NCBI RefSeq assembly: GCF_024723825.1
Contig: NZ_JANQBQ010000001.1
Coordinates: 3,720,001-3,784,000 of the forward strand
DNA: 64,000 nt
Direction of reading: 5' to 3'
From: Romboutsia lituseburensis
Lineage (GTDB): Bacteria; Bacillota; Clostridia; Peptostreptococcales; Peptostreptococcaceae
Numbering within the stretch: position 1 is the stretch's first letter; each line of letters begins with the position of its first letter. The position numbers were made by a program, and so were the translations under genes. Below, piece by piece: positions 17,450 to 26,145 of the stretch. The notes beneath the pieces were generated by a model that was not told the origin of the DNA, did no database searches, and saw only the letters and a list, made by a program, of their open reading frames with translations.

Positions 17450-18814
17450 ATGGAAGAAAATTTAAAATACGAAAATTATAGCAGTAAAACTGGATCCATA
17501 ATAAAAAAGTGCATAAATAAAGATTTTAGATTAAAGAGAAATACACACAATACATGTAGTAAGTGTGAAAATGAAAATAAAGAAAAGGATAATTATTGCA
17601 GGTTTTGTGGAGCTAGTCTTAGTAATATTGAAAAAATCAATGTTAGAGAAGAGAAAAATAAAAATATTAACCCTATTCTAAAGCAACTTAATTTAAGTAG
17701 CATCATAAAGACAGCAGTATCCTCTATAGCTATATTATTTATAATGTCTATTATATTTAAGGTATTTGTAAGTATAGGATTTGATGATTTAGGAAACTTT
17801 ATAAATCCAATACATATTATGATGGGATTAAATTTAGGATATGTAGATGTAAGCTCGACTAACATGTTAGGCTCAGGTAGTATAACTGCGCATTTAGGGT
17901 TGGTTTTATTACTTTTAGGGCCAATAATCTCATTACTTTTATCTAATGTTTTATTTATGAAAAATAAAAATAAAAGTTCAAAAGATGTATTTTTAAACTC
18001 ATTAGGTGTTGGGGTAGTGTATGCAATTATTGTGTTCATTTTAAGTATTATAAGTAGAATGAGATTGAGCTTTAATGATATGCTTCAGTATGGTATGGCT
18101 GTTGAAGCTAGCTACAGACCCATGAGTGTACTTTTAAATGGATTTATAATAGCCTTTTTAACAACGTATCTATTAAACTTTAAGAAAAAATATAATAGTG
18201 AGAATATATACTTAACTTTATTAAAAAAAGCAGTAGTTATAATAGCTACAGGTTACATTGTAACATTTGTAATATTAACTGGAATAACTTTAACAGATAG
18301 AAGTTATTTATATGAATTTGGAATGTATAGTTATGTTGACCAAATAAGTATAGGATTAATATTATCTCAACTAAGTGCATATATGTGGGGATTTGCTAAC
18401 TTTATTCCTGTAACAATATCTAATACATCTATATCTGCATTTAGTTTAATAACATCTGATTTATTTTTAGATACTAAGCTTATATTTGCAGTAATGATTG
18501 CATTAGGGTCATTGATAATACTACTAAATGGATGCCACTTAAAGCGTAAATACAAAGATAGTAAAGTAAATGTAGTTTTAGTGTTTAGTGCATGTTATGC
18601 TATTTTAATGGGAATTTTAGCTATATTTAGTTCTGTGATAATTGGTGGAAATATATCATTACTTGAAATGAATAATTATCAAGGATCTGTAGTTCTAGGG
18701 ATACCAGTTTTAGGAGCAATTATAAGTTCATTTATATATAGCTTCGCACTAACATCGATAGGTCATAAATTATATGTATTTGATGACAACGACATAGATA
18801 AAAATATATTATAA
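17450..18814 (+). CDS. Zinc-ribbon polytopic membrane protein, unknown function
   Basis: A 454-residue protein. Near the N-terminus is a zinc ribbon (CSKCENENKEKDNYCRFCG, about 38-56), followed by about eight or nine transmembrane helices. ATG 17450 is preferred to ATG 17438 because GGAGGAG lies between them with proper spacing to the second. The next gene, 32 nt away, encodes a soluble coiled-coil zinc-ribbon protein, so the two may act together. I do not know its function; a Zn-ribbon plus membrane core is common in poorly characterised Firmicutes proteins. Confidence 0.8.
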   Translation: MEENLKYENYSSKTGSIIKKCINKDFRLKRNTHNTCSKCENENKEKDNYCRFCGASLSNIEKINVREEKNKNINPILKQLNLSSIIKTAVSSIAILFIMSIIFKVFVSIGFDDLGNFINPIHIMMGLNLGYVDVSSTNMLGSGSITAHLGLVLLLLGPIISLLLSNVLFMKNKNKSSKDVFLNSLGVGVVYAIIVFILSIISRMRLSFNDMLQYGMAVEASYRPMSVLLNGFIIAFLTTYLLNFKKKYNSENIYLTLLKKAVVIIATGYIVTFVILTGITLTDRSYLYEFGMYSYVDQISIGLILSQLSAYMWGFANFIPVTISNTSISAFSLITSDLFLDTKLIFAVMIALGSLIILLNGCHLKRKYKDSKVNVVLVFSACYAILMGILAIFSSVIIGGNISLLEMNNYQGSVVLGIPVLGAIISSFIYSFALTSIGHKLYVFDDNDIDKNIL

Positions 18815-18845
18815 AATTATGTAAAAGGTAAAATACGGAGGATTT

Positions 18846-19331
18846 ATGAGTAATTTAAGAGAGAAATTTGATAAAAAATTTTCTAAGGTTCAAGATGGAA
18901 TAGATAAAGGTAGAGAAAAAATTGAAATAGTAAAAGAAAAATCTACTTTGAGTGATGAAATGAATAATTATGAATTAAAAAAGACTAATTTACTTTTAGA
19001 AATGGGTGAATTATTGTATACAAAACTTAGAAATGGTACTGCTATGGATAATGATTTTGATGATTATAAAAGTCAAATTATAGATATAGACAAACATATA
19101 TATGAGATTTCTATGAAAATAAAAGAAATAGAAACATTAAAAAATGATACTATCTGTGAATGTGGAAGTATTTTAAATCCAAATGCTAAGTTCTGTGCTG
19201 AATGTGGGAAAAAAATAGAGATAGAAGAGGTACAAGTTAAATATTTAATTTGCCACAGATGTAATAGTGAAGTAGATTTAGATTCTAATTACTGTAGCTG
19301 CTGTGGTTTTAAAATAGATAATAACTTATAA
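18846..19331 (+). CDS. Coiled-coil protein with two C-terminal zinc ribbons
   Basis: A 161-residue soluble protein. Residues 1-95 are charged helix/coiled coil (KVQDGIDKGREKIEIVKEK; IYEISMKIKEIETL). Two zinc ribbons follow: CECGSILNPNAKFCAECG and CHRCNSEVDLDSNYCSCCG, each with two CxxC pairs. CGGAGGA precedes the ATG. It is in an operon with the zinc-ribbon membrane protein and ends at a strong terminator. Function unknown; I expect a metal-binding adaptor for its membrane partner. Confidence 0.82.
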   Translation: MSNLREKFDKKFSKVQDGIDKGREKIEIVKEKSTLSDEMNNYELKKTNLLLEMGELLYTKLRNGTAMDNDFDDYKSQIIDIDKHIYEISMKIKEIETLKNDTICECGSILNPNAKFCAECGKKIEIEEVQVKYLICHRCNSEVDLDSNYCSCCGFKIDNNL

Positions 19332-19360
19332 TAATATAAATAAAAATGGAATATAACATA

Positions 19361-19405
19361 ATATAGGAAATATTATTTTTATAATGACATTTCCTATATT
19401 TTTTT
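19361..19405 (+). terminator. Terminator of the zinc-ribbon operon
   Basis: ATATAGGAAAT/ATTTCCTATAT stem with seven T residues; the dispersed repeat begins directly after the T-tract. Confidence 0.85.
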
Positions 19406-19451
19406 ACGCAACAGATGAAGTCGTTGGCGCTATGAGGAAAGCGAATTTTTT
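19406..19451 (+). repeat. Dispersed 45-bp repeat, copy 2
   Basis: ACGCAACAGATGAAGTCGTT, then GGCGCTATGAGGAAAGCGAA and a T-run. It begins at the first base after the terminator T-tract. Confidence 0.85.
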
Positions 19452-19471
19452 ATTAATAAGTATATTTTTAT

Positions 19472-19479
19472 GGTATAAT
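19472..19479 (+). promoter_or_regulatory. Extended -10 promoter of the Crp-family gene
   Basis: TGGTATAAT gives TATAAT at 19474-19479 preceded by TG; 45 bp ahead of the gene. Confidence 0.5.
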
Positions 19480-19524
19480 TACTAAAAATTAAAATATTGA
19501 TGAAATTTAAATTAAGGTGAGTTA

Positions 19525-20214
19525 ATGAAAAAAATTTTAGATTATGATATAGATAAGGTTCACATATTTAAAAATATAAAAGATAGTACTAGAAAAGAAA
19601 TTATAAAAAGAGGAAAAATAAAGGTAATAAATAAGAAAGATATATTATTTTATGAAAAAGAAAAAATAGAAAAAATATATTTTTTACTAGAAGGAAAAGT
19701 ATCAACTTTTAAAATGAGTGAGGGTGGAGAACGAAAAGTAATATTTATATTAAAGCAAGGCGAAATGATAAATGAAATAATATTAGATGAAGTTAAAACA
19801 TCTACAGTTACTTGTGAAGCCTTTGAAAAATCATTAGTATTGGAATATAGTATTGAAGAGTTTATAAGTATAGTTGAAAATGATTTTGGGCTCTCAAAAA
19901 ATATTTTTAATTATATGGAGAGAAGAACCAGAAGACTATATAGGCAACTTAAAAATTCTATATCCATAAAGATAGATAAAAAGTTAGCTGCTAAATTATA
20001 TAGAATTAGTAAAGAATTTGGTGTTAAAAGTGGAAGTTGGACTCTTATAAATGTTAATATAAGTATAACCTATATTGCTGATATGTTGGGATGTAAAAGA
20101 GAGACATTATCAAGAGCAATGAAAAATCTTCAAGATGAAGGATTAGTAAAATTAGAGGGGAAAAAAATATATGTAAAGGAAAGGGAATTGTCTAATTACT
20201 TTAAAGGAAATTAG
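19525..20214 (+). CDS. Crp/Fnr family transcriptional regulator
   Basis: A 229-residue protein with an N-terminal cyclic-nucleotide-binding fold (about 15-125; LLEGKVSTFKMSEGGERKV) and a C-terminal Crp helix-turn-helix (about 165-215; ITYIADMLGCKRETLSRAMK). The recognition helix RETLSR resembles the RETxGR of E. coli CRP, which reads TGTGA half-sites. There is no N-terminal Cys cluster of the FNR type, so direct oxygen sensing by a 4Fe-4S centre is unlikely. A GTGA-N6-TCAC site lies upstream of asrA about 650 bp downstream, making asrABC a plausible target. Confidence 0.88.
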   Translation: MKKILDYDIDKVHIFKNIKDSTRKEIIKRGKIKVINKKDILFYEKEKIEKIYFLLEGKVSTFKMSEGGERKVIFILKQGEMINEIILDEVKTSTVTCEAFEKSLVLEYSIEEFISIVENDFGLSKNIFNYMERRTRRLYRQLKNSISIKIDKKLAAKLYRISKEFGVKSGSWTLINVNISITYIADMLGCKRETLSRAMKNLQDEGLVKLEGKKIYVKERELSNYFKGN

Positions 20215-20250
20215 ATAAGTTTAATATATTAAAAAGAGAGGGGACACATC

Positions 20251-20697
20251 ATGAACTGGAAAATTAAATCATTTGAGGAACTAAAGAACAAAGAATTATA
20301 TAAAATTTTAAACTTAAGAAGCGAGGTTTTCGTAGTAGAACAAGAATGCCTATTTAATGATTGTGATGGAAGTGATGAAAACTGCTATCATTTATACTTA
20401 GAAGAAAATGATGAAATATTAGCATATTTAAGAATTGTAGAAAAAGGAATATCATATGATGAAATATCAATAGGTAGAGTAGTAGTTTCAAAAGATGCGA
20501 GAGGTAGAGGCATTGCTAGAAAATTAATGTTAAAAGGGATTGAGTTTATTGAGAAAGAATTGAATGATAATGAAATTAGAATTTCTGCTCAAGAATATCT
20601 AGTAGATTTCTATAAAAGCCTTGGATTTGAAGAAGTATCAGAAGTTTATCTTGAAGATAATATTCTTCATGTAGAAATGCTTTATAAAACTAAATAA
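20251..20697 (+). CDS. ElaA-like GNAT N-acetyltransferase
   Basis: A 148-residue GNAT protein with the ElaA pattern near the N-terminus (LYKILNLRSEVFVVEQECLF, DCDGSDENCYHLYL) and the acetyl-CoA loop VVSKDARGRGIARKLM. GAGAGGGG lies upstream of ATG. It follows the Crp-family gene by 36 nt without a terminator, so the two may be one unit. Substrate unknown. Confidence 0.88.
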   Translation: MNWKIKSFEELKNKELYKILNLRSEVFVVEQECLFNDCDGSDENCYHLYLEENDEILAYLRIVEKGISYDEISIGRVVVSKDARGRGIARKLMLKGIEFIEKELNDNEIRISAQEYLVDFYKSLGFEEVSEVYLEDNILHVEMLYKTK

Positions 20698-20726
20698 TTA
20701 TGAAACTATACATAAATTTATAATAA

Positions 20727-20767
20727 ATAAAAGAGCTATCTCTAAATAGAAATAAGCTCTTATTTTT
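20727..20767 (+). terminator. Terminator after the acetyltransferase
   Basis: AAGAGCT/AGCTCTT stem with T-rich tail. Confidence 0.75.
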
Positions 20768-20863
20768 ATGGTCATAATATTAAAAAAGAAATATATTTAT
20801 ATGAAAAAATATGAAGTTGCTTTGTATATTTTTTAACTAAATATGTATTATACCCATAAATTC

Positions 20864-20877
20864 GTGACATTAATCAC
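20864..20877. promoter_or_regulatory. Crp-type operator upstream of asrA
   Basis: GTGACATTAATCAC is GTGA-N6-TCAC, the classic spacing of a Crp-family dimer site, centred 68 bp ahead of the asrA start. It matches the RETLSR recognition helix of the regulator at 19525. Its position allows an activator site near -40 to -46 if transcription starts near 20912-20917. Confidence 0.55.
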
Positions 20878-20938
20878 AGAGATAAAATTGATAAAATGTT
20901 AACATTAAATTAATAAAAATTAAGAAAAGGTGGCTAGT

Positions 20939-21949
20939 ATGAAAATAAAATTAAGTAAATCAAATTTTAATGAAGGCTTAAGTAAACTAAGCAAAGACTA
21001 TAAAATACTTGCACCAGTATCTCTTGGATATAAAGGAACTTATTCAGATACTGATGTTGTAAGGTATCAAGAAGTTAATTCTATTGAGGAAATGGAATTT
21101 AATAAAAAATCAGACTTTTCACCAAAGGAAGTTATTTTTCCTATAACTCAGATATTATTTTATTTTACAGAAAAAGAATTTAAGGAAAGTGACATAGATG
21201 ATAAAAAAGTAATACTGTTTTTAAGAGCATGTGATATAAATGCAATAAAAAGATTAGATCAGATATATTTATCAAATGGATTAGATGAAGATTATTATTA
21301 TAAAAAGCTTAGAGAAAAAGTAAAATTTGTTGTAGTTGGATGTAAGGAAAGCTTTAGAAACTGTTTTTGCGTAAGTATGGAATCTAACAAAACAGATAAT
21401 TATTCAATGGGATTAAATATTAATGGAGATGAAATTCAACTAGAGATAAAAGATGAAGATTTAAATATTTTTAACGGTGAAAACGATAACTTTGAAATTG
21501 AATTTGTTAAAGAAAACTTATTTAAAATAGATTTACCAGATACAGAAAAATTAGATTTAAAAGAATTAGCAAATTATGAAATGTGGAATGATTATAATGG
21601 TAGATGTATAGCATGTGGTCGATGTAATTTTGTATGTCCAACTTGTTCTTGCTATACAATGCAAGATGTTTATTATAAAGAAAATGAAAACGTTGGAGAA
21701 AGAAGACGAGTTTGGGCAGGATGTCATGTAGATGGTTTTACATCTATGGCAGGAGGACATGAATTTAGAACTACTAAAGGTGAACGTATGAGATTTAAAA
21801 CTATGCACAAAGTGTATGATTTTAAAAAGCGTTTTGGATATAACATGTGTGTAGGATGTGGTAGATGTGACGATGCTTGTCCTCAATATATATCATTTTC
21901 AAATTGTATAGAAAAAGTAAGTGAAATAGTTAATAAGGAGGAGAAATAA
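20939..21949 (+). CDS. asrA: Anaerobic sulfite reductase subunit A
   Basis: A 336-residue iron-sulfur protein. The C-terminal third has two 4Fe-4S clusters: CIACGRCNFVCPTCSC and CVGCGRCDDACP. AsrA is the electron-transfer subunit of the siroheme sulfite reductase that reduces sulfite to sulfide in the cytoplasm. ATG 20939 is preferred over GTG 20930, since AAAGGTGG overlaps the GTG and is spaced 5 nt from the ATG. Its stop overlaps the asrB start by one base. Confidence 0.95.
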   Translation: MKIKLSKSNFNEGLSKLSKDYKILAPVSLGYKGTYSDTDVVRYQEVNSIEEMEFNKKSDFSPKEVIFPITQILFYFTEKEFKESDIDDKKVILFLRACDINAIKRLDQIYLSNGLDEDYYYKKLREKVKFVVVGCKESFRNCFCVSMESNKTDNYSMGLNINGDEIQLEIKDEDLNIFNGENDNFEIEFVKENLFKIDLPDTEKLDLKELANYEMWNDYNGRCIACGRCNFVCPTCSCYTMQDVYYKENENVGERRRVWAGCHVDGFTSMAGGHEFRTTKGERMRFKTMHKVYDFKKRFGYNMCVGCGRCDDACPQYISFSNCIEKVSEIVNKEEK

Positions 21950-22740
21950 TGAATCCATATATACCAATAGCAGCAAAAATAATAGACATAGTTAAGCATA
22001 CAGACATAGAGTGGACATTTAGAGTTAAGGCAAATACAAAAGATGTTTTACCAGGCAAGTTTTATGAAATATCTATACCAAAGTTTGGTGAGAGTCCAAT
22101 ATCTGTAAGTGGATATGGAAAAGATTATATAGATTTCACAATAAGAAGTGTAGGTAAAGTAACAAATGAACTTTTTGATTATAAGGTAGGAGATAGCTTC
22201 TTTATAAGAGGGCCTTATGGGAATGGATTTGATGTTAGCTTATATGAAGATAGAGAAGTAGTAGTAGTAGCAGGTGGTAGTGGTCTTGCACCTGTTCGAG
22301 GAATTATAGAGCATTTTTATGAAAATATAGATAAATGTAAAAGTTTTAAGCTAATAGCTGGATTTAGATCTCCTCAAGATGTATTGTTTAAAGATGATTT
22401 GAAAAAGTGGAGTGAAAAATTAGATGTTACAGTTACTGTTGATAAAGCAGATGAAAATTACCAAGGAAATATTGGGCTTGTAACAAAATATATTCCAAAT
22501 TTACAAATTGAAAATATTAATAATACATCAGCTATAGTAGTAGGACCTCCTATGATGATGAAGTTTACAGTTGAAGAATTTTTAAAAAGAGATTTAGCAG
22601 AAAATAATATATGGGTTTCTTATGAAAGAAAAATGTGTTGTGGAATAGGTAAATGTGGACATTGTAAGATGGATGATACTTATATTTGTATAGATGGTCC
22701 TGTATTTGATTATTCGTATGCTAAAAACCTTATAGATTAG
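21949..22740 (+). CDS. asrB: Anaerobic sulfite reductase subunit B
   Basis: A 263-residue FAD/NAD(P)H-binding oxidoreductase of the dihydroorotate dehydrogenase electron-transfer family. It has a FAD domain (about 1-95), an NAD-binding VVVVAGGSGLAPVRG motif and a C-terminal 2Fe-2S-type Cys cluster (MCCGIGKCGHCKMDDTYIC). It hands electrons from NADH to AsrA. TAATG overlap with asrA indicates translational coupling; GGAGGAG lies inside asrA. Confidence 0.95.
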   Translation: MNPYIPIAAKIIDIVKHTDIEWTFRVKANTKDVLPGKFYEISIPKFGESPISVSGYGKDYIDFTIRSVGKVTNELFDYKVGDSFFIRGPYGNGFDVSLYEDREVVVVAGGSGLAPVRGIIEHFYENIDKCKSFKLIAGFRSPQDVLFKDDLKKWSEKLDVTVTVDKADENYQGNIGLVTKYIPNLQIENINNTSAIVVGPPMMMKFTVEEFLKRDLAENNIWVSYERKMCCGIGKCGHCKMDDTYICIDGPVFDYSYAKNLID

Positions 22741-22752
22741 GAGGATAAAGTT

Positions 22753-23715
22753 GTGATAAGAGATTTAAATACTAAAAAAGTAATGAAAAATGCTTATAGA
22801 ATAACTAAAAATAAATATGAAACAGCTTTGAGAGTTAGAATACCAGGAGGTTGTGTTGACCCTGAAAGTTTAATGATAGTTTCAAAAATTGCTAGTGAAT
22901 ATGGGAATGGACAAATACACATGACAACTAGACAAGGATTTGAAATACTTGGAATTAAAATGGAATGCATGGAAGAAGTAAATAAGCTTGTACAACCAAT
23001 AATTGATAAAATGAACATAAATCAAGAAGAAAAAGGCAAAGGATATCCATCTGCTGGAACTAGAAATATATCAGCATGTATAGGAAATAAAGTCTGTCCA
23101 AAGGCACAATATAATACAACTGAGTTTGCAAAAAAGATAGAGGATGCAGTTTTTCCAAATGACTTGCATGTAAAAGTAGCTTTAACAGGATGTCCAAATG
23201 ATTGTATAAAAGCTAGAAGTCATGATTTTGGAATAATAGGTATGACACTTCCTAAATATGATAAAGATAGATGTGTATCATGTGGTGCCTGTGTTAAAAA
23301 ATGTAAAAGCTTGTCAACAGGAGCCCTTCATGCAGAAAACTATAGGGTTATAAGAGATCATAGTAAATGTATTGGATGTGGAGAGTGTGTTTTAAATTGC
23401 CCAACAAATGCATGGGCTAGAGACTCTAAAAAGTATTATAGATTAGCTATAATGGGTAGAAGTGGTAAGAAAAATCCAAGACTTGCTGAAGATTTTTTAG
23501 TTTGGGCAGATGAAGAAAATATTATAAAGATAATATTAAATACTTATAAATATGTAGAACACTATATAGATAGAAGTCTTCCTAAGGAGCATATTGGATA
23601 TATAGTAGATAGAACTGGATTTATGGAGTTTAAAAAGTGGGCACTAGAAGGTGTAAACTTTGAGGATATAACTATAGTAAATCAAAATGTATATTGGAGT
23701 GGTATAAAGTATTAA
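22753..23715 (+). CDS. asrC: Anaerobic sulfite reductase subunit C (siroheme catalytic subunit)
   Basis: A 320-residue siroheme/4Fe-4S protein. The siroheme-coupled cluster ligands are in CIGNKVCPKAQ and TGCPNDCIKA (C-x5-C ... C-x3-C); two ferredoxin clusters follow (CVSCGACVKKC and CIGCGECVLNC). It catalyses six-electron reduction of sulfite to sulfide. The start is GTG 22753, 8 nt after AGGAGG. It completes the asrABC operon. Confidence 0.95.
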   Translation: MIRDLNTKKVMKNAYRITKNKYETALRVRIPGGCVDPESLMIVSKIASEYGNGQIHMTTRQGFEILGIKMECMEEVNKLVQPIIDKMNINQEEKGKGYPSAGTRNISACIGNKVCPKAQYNTTEFAKKIEDAVFPNDLHVKVALTGCPNDCIKARSHDFGIIGMTLPKYDKDRCVSCGACVKKCKSLSTGALHAENYRVIRDHSKCIGCGECVLNCPTNAWARDSKKYYRLAIMGRSGKKNPRLAEDFLVWADEENIIKIILNTYKYVEHYIDRSLPKEHIGYIVDRTGFMEFKKWALEGVNFEDITIVNQNVYWSGIKY

Positions 23716-23721
23716 TCTATG

Positions 23722-23764
23722 AATGTATTGTGATAATTAAATTTAACTATCACAATACATTTTA
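23722..23764 (+). terminator. Hairpin after asrC
   Basis: AATGTATTGTGATA/TATCACAATACATT stem with TTTTAAAT; the short T-run suggests partial read-through into the channel gene. Confidence 0.65.
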
Positions 23765-23830
23765 AATAATAGGATTATATTTTTATCTATATTTGTTAAA
23801 AAATAATTTATATAAAGAGGGGAAAATATT

Positions 23831-24604
23831 ATGCACAATGAAACTCTAGAAAAACTAACTAATGCAGCAAAAAATAAGGTTAACTTGTTAAATAAAAGTT
23901 TATTAAAGTATTTAACTTCATCAGCATTTGCAGGACTTTATGTAGGACTAGGAATTATATTAATATTTACAATTGGTGGACTTTTAAGTGCTGCAAATTC
24001 TCCTATGACAAAAATTTTAATGGGAATGTCATTTGCTATAGCACTTAGTTTAGTAGTATTTACAGGAGCTGAGTTATTTACAGGTAACAATATGGTAATG
24101 ACAGCGGGTACTTTAAATAAAGGTGTAAAATTAGGAGATACATGTAAGGTATGGATGTATAGCTATATAGGAAATTTAATAGGATCTTTAATTGTAGCAA
24201 TTTTATTTGTAGGGACAGGATTAATATCAAAAGGACCTGTTATGGAATTTTTTGCTACGACAGCATCAGCAAAAGCTAGTGCTGGAGCCATGGAACTTTT
24301 CTTTAGAGGGATATTATGTAATATATTAGTTTGTGTAGCTATATTATGTTCATTTAGAACTAACAATGATGCTGCTAAATTAATAATAATATTTATGTGT
24401 TTATTTGCATTTATAACAAGTGGTTTTGAGCATAGTGTAGCTAATATGACTATATTTGGAGTTGCTTTATTTTCACCAACTATATCAAGTGTTACAGTAG
24501 GAGGAGCTATATATAATTTAGCAATAGTTACCCTAGGGAATATGGTAGGAGGAGCTATATTCATGGGGGCAGGAGCCTATATATTAGTAAGTGAGGATAA
24601 ATAG
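23831..24604 (+). CDS. FNT family channel, probable hydrosulfide channel (HSC/FNT3)
   Basis: A 257-residue formate/nitrite transporter family protein with six predicted helices. FNT hallmarks are present: LGIILIFTIGGLL, SLVVFTGAELFTGNNMVM (broken helix), RGILCNILVCVAIL and SGFEHSVANM with the central His. The homologous protein next to asrABC in C. difficile was characterised as a channel exporting hydrosulfide made by AsrABC. Location 115 bp after asrC supports the same role here. Formate or nitrite transport is the alternative. The RBS is AGAGGGG. Confidence 0.85.
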   Translation: MHNETLEKLTNAAKNKVNLLNKSLLKYLTSSAFAGLYVGLGIILIFTIGGLLSAANSPMTKILMGMSFAIALSLVVFTGAELFTGNNMVMTAGTLNKGVKLGDTCKVWMYSYIGNLIGSLIVAILFVGTGLISKGPVMEFFATTASAKASAGAMELFFRGILCNILVCVAILCSFRTNNDAAKLIIIFMCLFAFITSGFEHSVANMTIFGVALFSPTISSVTVGGAIYNLAIVTLGNMVGGAIFMGAGAYILVSEDK

Positions 24605-24655
24605 TATATCTAAAATTAAATAGATAATTTTTATGCATAAAAATGATTAGGTTAA

Positions 24656-24687
24656 AAAGAGAGCTTATAATTATAGGCTCTTTTTTA
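24656..24687 (+). terminator. Terminator after the FNT channel
   Basis: GAGC...GCTC stem with TATAATTATA centre and six T residues. The 24688-24865 stretch beyond holds no gene. Confidence 0.75.
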
Positions 24688-24865
24688 TATTTAGGAAAAT
24701 CTGTTTACTTAAATATTAAGAAAAGTAAAATTTAAAAATATTAGTTAAAATGAAATGCACATAAATTTATTGCAGAAAATAAAGATAAAATAAAGGAAAA
24801 GTCAAATAAATATCGAATATGGATATATAAATTAATAGACAGTTAAATTATCAAGGGGGAAAATA

Positions 24866-25849
24866 ATGATATACGTAGAAAACCACTCACAAAATCCATA
24901 TTTTAACTTTGCACTTGAATATTACCTTATGACAGAAAAAGACTTGAAAGATGATACTATATTTATGTTTTGGAGAACAAATCCAACTTTAATGGTAGGG
25001 AAGTTTCAAAATACAATAGAAGAAATAAATAATAAATATGTAGAAGAGAATAACATAAATGTTGTAAGACGTATAACAGGTGGAGGCACAATTTATACGG
25101 ATATGAATGGATGGCAGTATACATTTATAAAAAAGAACTACAATGGAAGTGGAATAGATTTTAAAACATTTACTCAGCCAATAATAGATGCACTTAAAGA
25201 ACAAGGTGTAGAGGCAAGTTTTAATAGTAGAAATGATTTACTTATAGGAAATAAGAAATTTTCAGGAAATGCACAATATATAAAAGATAATGTAAGACTT
25301 CATCATGGATCAATTTTATTTAATACAAATATAGAGGAAATGGTTAAAAGTATAACTGTTGCTGAGGATAAAATAATATCTAAGGGAATAAAATCGGTTA
25401 GAGAGAGAGTAACAAATGTGTCTGAACATTTACAAAAAGATATAGATGCCATTCAGTTTAGAAATCTAATGTTAAAAAGCTTACTAAAGAATGTTGATAA
25501 TATATATAAACTAACAGAAAAAGATATACAAAGGGTAAATGAAATAGCAAAAGAAAAATTTGAGACATGGGAATGGAATTACGGAGCATCACCTAAATTT
25601 AATATAAGTAAGTGGAAAAGATTTGAAGGTGGAAAAGTATCATTTAATATGAATGTTAAAAAGGGTATTATTGAAGATTGTAGTATAAATGGGGACTTCT
25701 TTGGTGAAGGAAACATTGAAGATGTATCAAAAGCACTTTGTGGATGTAAATACAATAAGGAAGATGTAACCAAAGTAATAAGTAATATAGATATACCAAG
25801 ATATTTCTTTAAAGTAAATAAAGATGAAATTATAGACTGTATAATTTAA
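24866..25849 (+). CDS. lplA: Lipoate-protein ligase
   Basis: A 327-residue LplA-type ligase. The catalytic domain shows RRITGGGTIYTDMNGWQYTF and NDLLIGNKKFSGNAQY, with the conserved Lys and the lipoate-binding RRxxGGG. The C-terminal accessory domain (from about 245) completes the bidomain form, so it should activate lipoate with ATP and attach it. AAGGGGGA precedes ATG. No lipoylated partner (GcvH or E2) is encoded nearby, so it probably scavenges exogenous lipoate for enzymes encoded elsewhere. Single gene with its own terminator. Confidence 0.93.
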   Translation: MIYVENHSQNPYFNFALEYYLMTEKDLKDDTIFMFWRTNPTLMVGKFQNTIEEINNKYVEENNINVVRRITGGGTIYTDMNGWQYTFIKKNYNGSGIDFKTFTQPIIDALKEQGVEASFNSRNDLLIGNKKFSGNAQYIKDNVRLHHGSILFNTNIEEMVKSITVAEDKIISKGIKSVRERVTNVSEHLQKDIDAIQFRNLMLKSLLKNVDNIYKLTEKDIQRVNEIAKEKFETWEWNYGASPKFNISKWKRFEGGKVSFNMNVKKGIIEDCSINGDFFGEGNIEDVSKALCGCKYNKEDVTKVISNIDIPRYFFKVNKDEIIDCII

Positions 25850-25855
25850 ATATAT

Positions 25856-25887
25856 AAAAAAGAGCTTATTTATAGCTCTTTTTTTAC
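25856..25887 (+). terminator. Terminator after lplA
   Basis: AAAAGAGCT/AGCTCTTTT stem with eight T residues. Confidence 0.88.
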
Positions 25888-25979
25888 GATTAAGGATAGT
25901 ATGATACTTAAGAATCTGTGGATAATTGCTGTAACTGAGTAATATCAGGAATTATGACTAGCGTAAAAAATATATTTTT

Positions 25980-26025
25980 GAGCAACGGATGAAGTCGTTG
26001 GCAATATAAGCGAAGCGAATTTTAT
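25980..26025 (+). repeat. Dispersed 45-bp repeat, copy 3
   Basis: GAGCAACGGATGAAGTCGTT, then GGCAATATAAGCGAAGCGAA and a T-run. It follows a TATATTTTT tract. Confidence 0.85.
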
Positions 26026-26145
26026 AATATATTAATAGATGTATAAGATGAATTTTTAAAGTATAATGTAGTAGTCTCAAAATTAACAAATAACAATAGT
26101 TATATAGGTAGAGCTATAAAATGATTAAACATTAGGAGGCTTAAT

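Noticed and set aside
23722-23764. Second Crp-type operator (TTGTGATA...TATCACAA) ahead of the FNT channel
   Set aside because: The half-sites are 14 bp apart instead of 6 and form the stem of a hairpin right after asrC, so a terminator explains them better.
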